This document shows, one piece after another, positions 41,113 through 43,017 of a stretch of DNA of 43,017 nucleotides (position 1 is its first letter; every line of letters starts with the position of its first letter). The stretch is from contig JACMPW010000011.1 in the NCBI GenBank assembly GCA_014377305.1, forward strand, positions 1 to 43,017, in the 5' to 3' direction. Source of the stretch: Candidatus Altimarinota bacterium. GTDB lineage: Bacteria; Patescibacteriota; Gracilibacteria; BD1-5; UBA2023. Below the pieces are notes generated by a model, which made no database searches, was not told where the DNA came from, and was given only the letters and a program-made list of their open reading frames with translations. Made by a program: the position numbers and the translations under genes.

Positions 41113-41172
41113 CTACCGCCAATGTGCGAGATAGTGATGCCAGATATTGATCCAGAGTTGTGATCGTTTCAT
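41113..41172 (-). CDS. Candidate Trp-containing leader peptide
   Basis: A 19-codon frame, MKRSQLWINIWHHYLAHWR, ending in TAG. Three Trp and three His codons in 19 is unusual. The last codons TGG CGG can pair with the 5' arm of the hairpin 36 bases downstream. The layout (short frame, terminator, gene start) copies the Phe/Tyr attenuator at 28.6 kb, but the pairing is only six bases and no clear promoter precedes it. Confidence 0.35.
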   Translation of the reverse strand: MKRSQLWINIWHHYLAHWR

Positions 41173-41185
41173 AGTATTTTTTGAG

Positions 41186-41226
41186 TTAAAAAAATCCCCC
41201 GTAAGTAGTAATACTCACGGGGGATT
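41186..41226. terminator. Strong stem-loop between PHP gene region and hypothetical gene
   Basis: AAATCCCCCGT / ACGGGGGATTT-type stem with a 13-base loop and T/A tracts on both sides (a T-run of seven on the minus strand). Confidence 0.85.
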
Positions 41227-41318
41227 TGGTTGGAGATTTTTTTTACTATCTACACAACAATACCACAGCGTGAGGCCATAGTATGGTACCAAGATGCAGA
41301 TATGATTGTATTGAACAT
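41186..41318 (-). ncRNA. Candidate short transcript (small RNA or leader)
   Basis: On the minus strand a promoter (TTTGCA 41353-41348, TATAAG 41330-41325, spacer 17) would start RNA near 41318; the strong terminator at 41186-41226 would end it about 130 bases later. Within it, ATACTATGG and CTGTGGTAT can form a hairpin with a CCTCACG loop. It also holds a 22-codon frame starting at 41318 (MFNTIISASWYHTM...). No known RNA family recognised. Confidence 0.3.
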
Positions 41319-41324
41319 ATATCT

Positions 41325-41353
41325 CTTATATAGATAATCACAATTATTGCAAA
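41325..41353 (-). promoter_or_regulatory. Predicted promoter of the candidate short transcript
   Basis: Minus-strand TTTGCA (41353-41348) and TATAAG (41330-41325) with a 17-base spacer. Confidence 0.45.
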
Positions 41354-41372
41354 TGATTTTGATCCTGACGAT

Positions 41373-42371
41373 ATCTATCTATCCGATAAATCCCATCAAT
41401 CTATCTCGTATCGGACGACATATCTCTGGAGTGAGGTAGTTATTTTGTACTCAGAGGAGTCCATGTTTTGCGTCGGTTTTTGATTTGCCATGATTATCGC
41501 TGCCATAGGTGATGAGTCCGTTTCTTTTTTGTACTATAGTGTGTATCGCAGTAGCCTGTTCTAGAGTTGCCATCGCGTTGATCTCGTAGTTGCGTATCCC
41601 GATATCATCGAGTACTGGGAGTATATCTGAGTGAAAATAATCCCATCTCATATTCGCATCTACATTGACCCCTGCCATCTTGTATACGGGATGGAACGAG
41701 AAATTCGAATGAGCTACTGAGAGGATGATATCTTCTTTCTCTGCTATATGGATCAACTCTGAGAGCTCCGGTTCATATGGCTCGATCTCTACTACTCCAA
41801 GGTGTTTGTACTTGCCAGATTCTTTGAGACACTCATCGAGAAAATGTATTCCATCTATAATAGATGATTGTGTATGTGTTTTGAGCACTCTCAGTGTCTC
41901 ATCTTTTCGAGTTTTATCAAAGAGATACTGAGTAATATGAGCATTGGAGAGGACGATCGGACGATATCATGCCGCAATCGCCCAACTCATAAAAGAATCA
42001 GCATCAATCGGAAATCCATAGGAAGCAAGGAGGATGACTTGTTGCCGTACTTTTTCTGTTTTACCTACCAATACACGGTCTATCCAATACTTGATATTTG
42101 CCGAGAGTGTAGGCGTATAGCAAGTGATATGCAGAGATGAGTCGAGCTCGTTGCTATGAGCAGATATCTCCGTTGCCCAGATAGCGTTGACTCCTGCATC
42201 TCGAGCTGGGAGGACGAATCCAGGAGAGTAGCAATCATGATTAGTCATCGCCCAGACACTCTGATGTTTTGGATCATTTTTCTCTATGAGAGCTTGGATC
42301 TGTTCTATGATCTGAGGATTACTATACTTGCCATCAGAGTCAGTGGAGTGGTAGTGGAAATCTCAGAGCAT
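41373..42371 (-). CDS. PHP-domain phosphoesterase
   Basis: A 332-residue metal-dependent phosphoesterase. The start MLGDFHYHSTDSDGKYSN has the HxH metal pair and STDSDG of PHP proteins; WAMTNHDCYS matches the T.HD motif; EISAHS, HLGVVEIEPYE, VAHSNF and ITYGSDNHG supply the remaining metal ligands. Relatives degrade small RNAs or 3',5'-bisphosphonucleotides (RNase AM/TrpH type) or act as histidinol phosphatases; substrate is not decided by sequence. TGA codons encode Gly (42363, 41967, 41451 region). ATG 42371 is chosen because it begins right at the metal motif. It is close downstream of a 2H phosphodiesterase (38-base gap), a plausible RNA/nucleotide-end processing pair. Confidence 0.87.
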
Positions 42372-42409
42372 AGAGAGGAAGTGAGGAGATATATCACTAT
42401 ATGATATAT

Positions 42410-42934
42410 CTATTTCAAAGCAAGTCGTTCTTGTAACTCTGGTTGGATACGAGAGTCTACACTATAGAGAGTGAATCCATCTTGAGCGGGATCATCCCAT
42501 ATTCACTCAATATGCGATTGTATCATATTCTCGATAGTATCTGAGTGTGGAGCAAATTTTTCTGCCTCGAGAATCCGCATGATCGTGATATGTGGGACGA
42601 ATGGAAACTGATTATCTATGATATTTTCACTATGAAATTGCTCACTTGCCTGCTTATTTTTTTGGTCGAAGTATGTGAAATTGTCAGGTACAATATAGAG
42701 AATATATGGAAGACCACCACGATAAAAATATTTGCAAGATCTCAGATGTATATTTCTTTTTTTTGCTGTTGTCCATGAATCCAATAGCTCGAGACAATAT
42801 TTTTTCTCACTATCTGTGAGTATTGAATCGAGATAGTAGATCGTGATATGGGGTGATTCTCGAGACTGGAATTCTAGGCATATTAGAAAATAGTGTGTGG
42901 CTAAAATAATGAGTATTTGGCATAATAGAGCCAA
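42410..42934 (-). CDS. 2H phosphodiesterase (LigT / 2'-5' RNA ligase-like), 5' end doubtful
   Basis: About 174 residues with the two His-x-Thr motifs of the 2H superfamily: SPHITIYYLDS and FVPHITIMRI. Members cleave cyclic 2',3'-phosphates at RNA ends or open 2'-5' bonds. One TGA (42503-42505, SHIE-G-IWDD) encodes Gly and restores the C-terminal 30 residues. No ATG or GTG lies in frame before the first HIT motif; the only usual alternative is TTG at 42934, inside an inverted repeat. The natural start may have been lost to an insertion (see right edge). Confidence 0.78.
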
Positions 42935-42941
42935 ATACTCC
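42911..42941. repeat. Inverted repeat at the right edge
   Basis: GAGTATTTGGC and GCCAAATACTC form a perfect 11-bp inverted repeat with a short loop, followed on the plus strand by CTTATTTTTT. It could be a terminator for plus-strand transcription or the subterminal hairpin of a mobile element. Confidence 0.75.
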
Positions 42942-42956
42942 TTATTTTTTAGAGAG

Positions 42957-43017
42957 ATGAATAAAAGTTATAGAAAACGATGTAAAAAATGCTCTGGTTA
43001 TCAGATCAAAAGAGATG
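42957..43017 (+). CDS. Start of a possible zinc-ribbon protein (transposase?), cut by window edge
   Basis: ATG 42957 opens a frame of 20 codons to the edge: MNKSYRKRCKKCSGYQIKRD. A basic start followed by CxxC and a basic tail resembles the N-terminal zinc ribbon of several transposases (C..C.S..I.K.G). The hairpin 16 bases upstream fits an element boundary. It is too short for certainty. Confidence 0.35.
   Translation, partial: MNKSYRKRCKKCSGYQIKRD

Noticed and set aside
41249-41318. 22-codon frame starting at 41318 as a second Trp leader
   Set aside because: Only one Trp codon, and no segment complementary to the terminator stem; kept only as part of the small RNA candidate.
42921-42923. 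ATG 42923 as start of the 2H phosphodiesterase
   Set aside because: It is out of frame with the HIT motifs and gives a different peptide.
1-43017. CRISPR arrays, tRNA or rRNA genes
   Set aside because: No regularly spaced repeats and no cloverleaf or rRNA-like sequence was seen on either strand by eye.

Overview
The window is bacterial and comes from an organism that reads UGA as glycine (NCBI translation table 25). Core genes such as ftsA, secA, miaB, murE, lepB, truB, trpS, dus and ftsW are broken only by TGA. Wherever this can be judged, the TGA sits at a glycine position (P-loops, the GDNR box of signal peptidase, the GxGLAAPQxG box of deformylase). Every gene end I assign is TAA or TAG. 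This code and the compact gene layout point to the Gracilibacteria/Absconditabacteria (BD1-5/SR1) branch of the Candidate Phyla Radiation. Genes rarely have a Shine-Dalgarno sequence. Many promoters share a CTTGC-type -35 element, about 17 bp from a TATACT/TATAAT-like -10.

Positions 1-7.1 kb: photolyase (cut by the window edge), a small membrane protein, cyclophilin and YbaB lie on the minus strand. A complete type-1 rhodopsin of the proton-pump class follows on the plus strand with its own promoter and terminator. Opposite it runs miaB - DUF5677 - DUF1295 - TspO-like membrane protein. Photolyase, rhodopsin, TspO-like and DUF1295 together look like a light-related neighbourhood. No retinal or carotenoid synthesis gene is present.

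Positions 7.3-16.8 kb: ftsA-ftsZ; a DinG-like exonuclease whose helicase half has lost its Walker motifs; and a type IV pilus assembly operon (two envelope proteins, PilB, PilC). Positions 16.9-28.6 kb: bL25, a thioredoxin-like protein with a Cys-rich tail, a hypothetical protein, ligA (minus strand), trigger factor, secA, lepB, truB, a secreted helical protein and an AI-2E-type permease.

Positions 28.6-29.8 kb: a promoter, a 24-codon leader peptide packed with Phe and Tyr codons, mutually exclusive antiterminator and terminator hairpins, an unrecognised gene, and shikimate kinase. This is a textbook aromatic amino-acid attenuator, built in a UGA=Gly organism, and is the most striking item in the window. 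The structural genes are invisible under the standard code because they are full of UGA-encoded glycines.

Positions 29.7-43 kb: murE, def, a GT-like fragment, dus and a type IV pilin-like gene. Then a polysaccharide pair: a Wzy/O-antigen-ligase-like protein and a glycosyltransferase whose two GT-B domains occur in reversed order. Then a ferredoxin, ftsW and an LPXTG surface protein. Last come trpS, a hidden hypothetical protein behind a Trp-containing leader and stacked terminators, a PHP phosphoesterase, a 2H phosphodiesterase lacking a normal start, and at the right edge the beginning of a possible transposase. No tRNA, rRNA or CRISPR array was seen.
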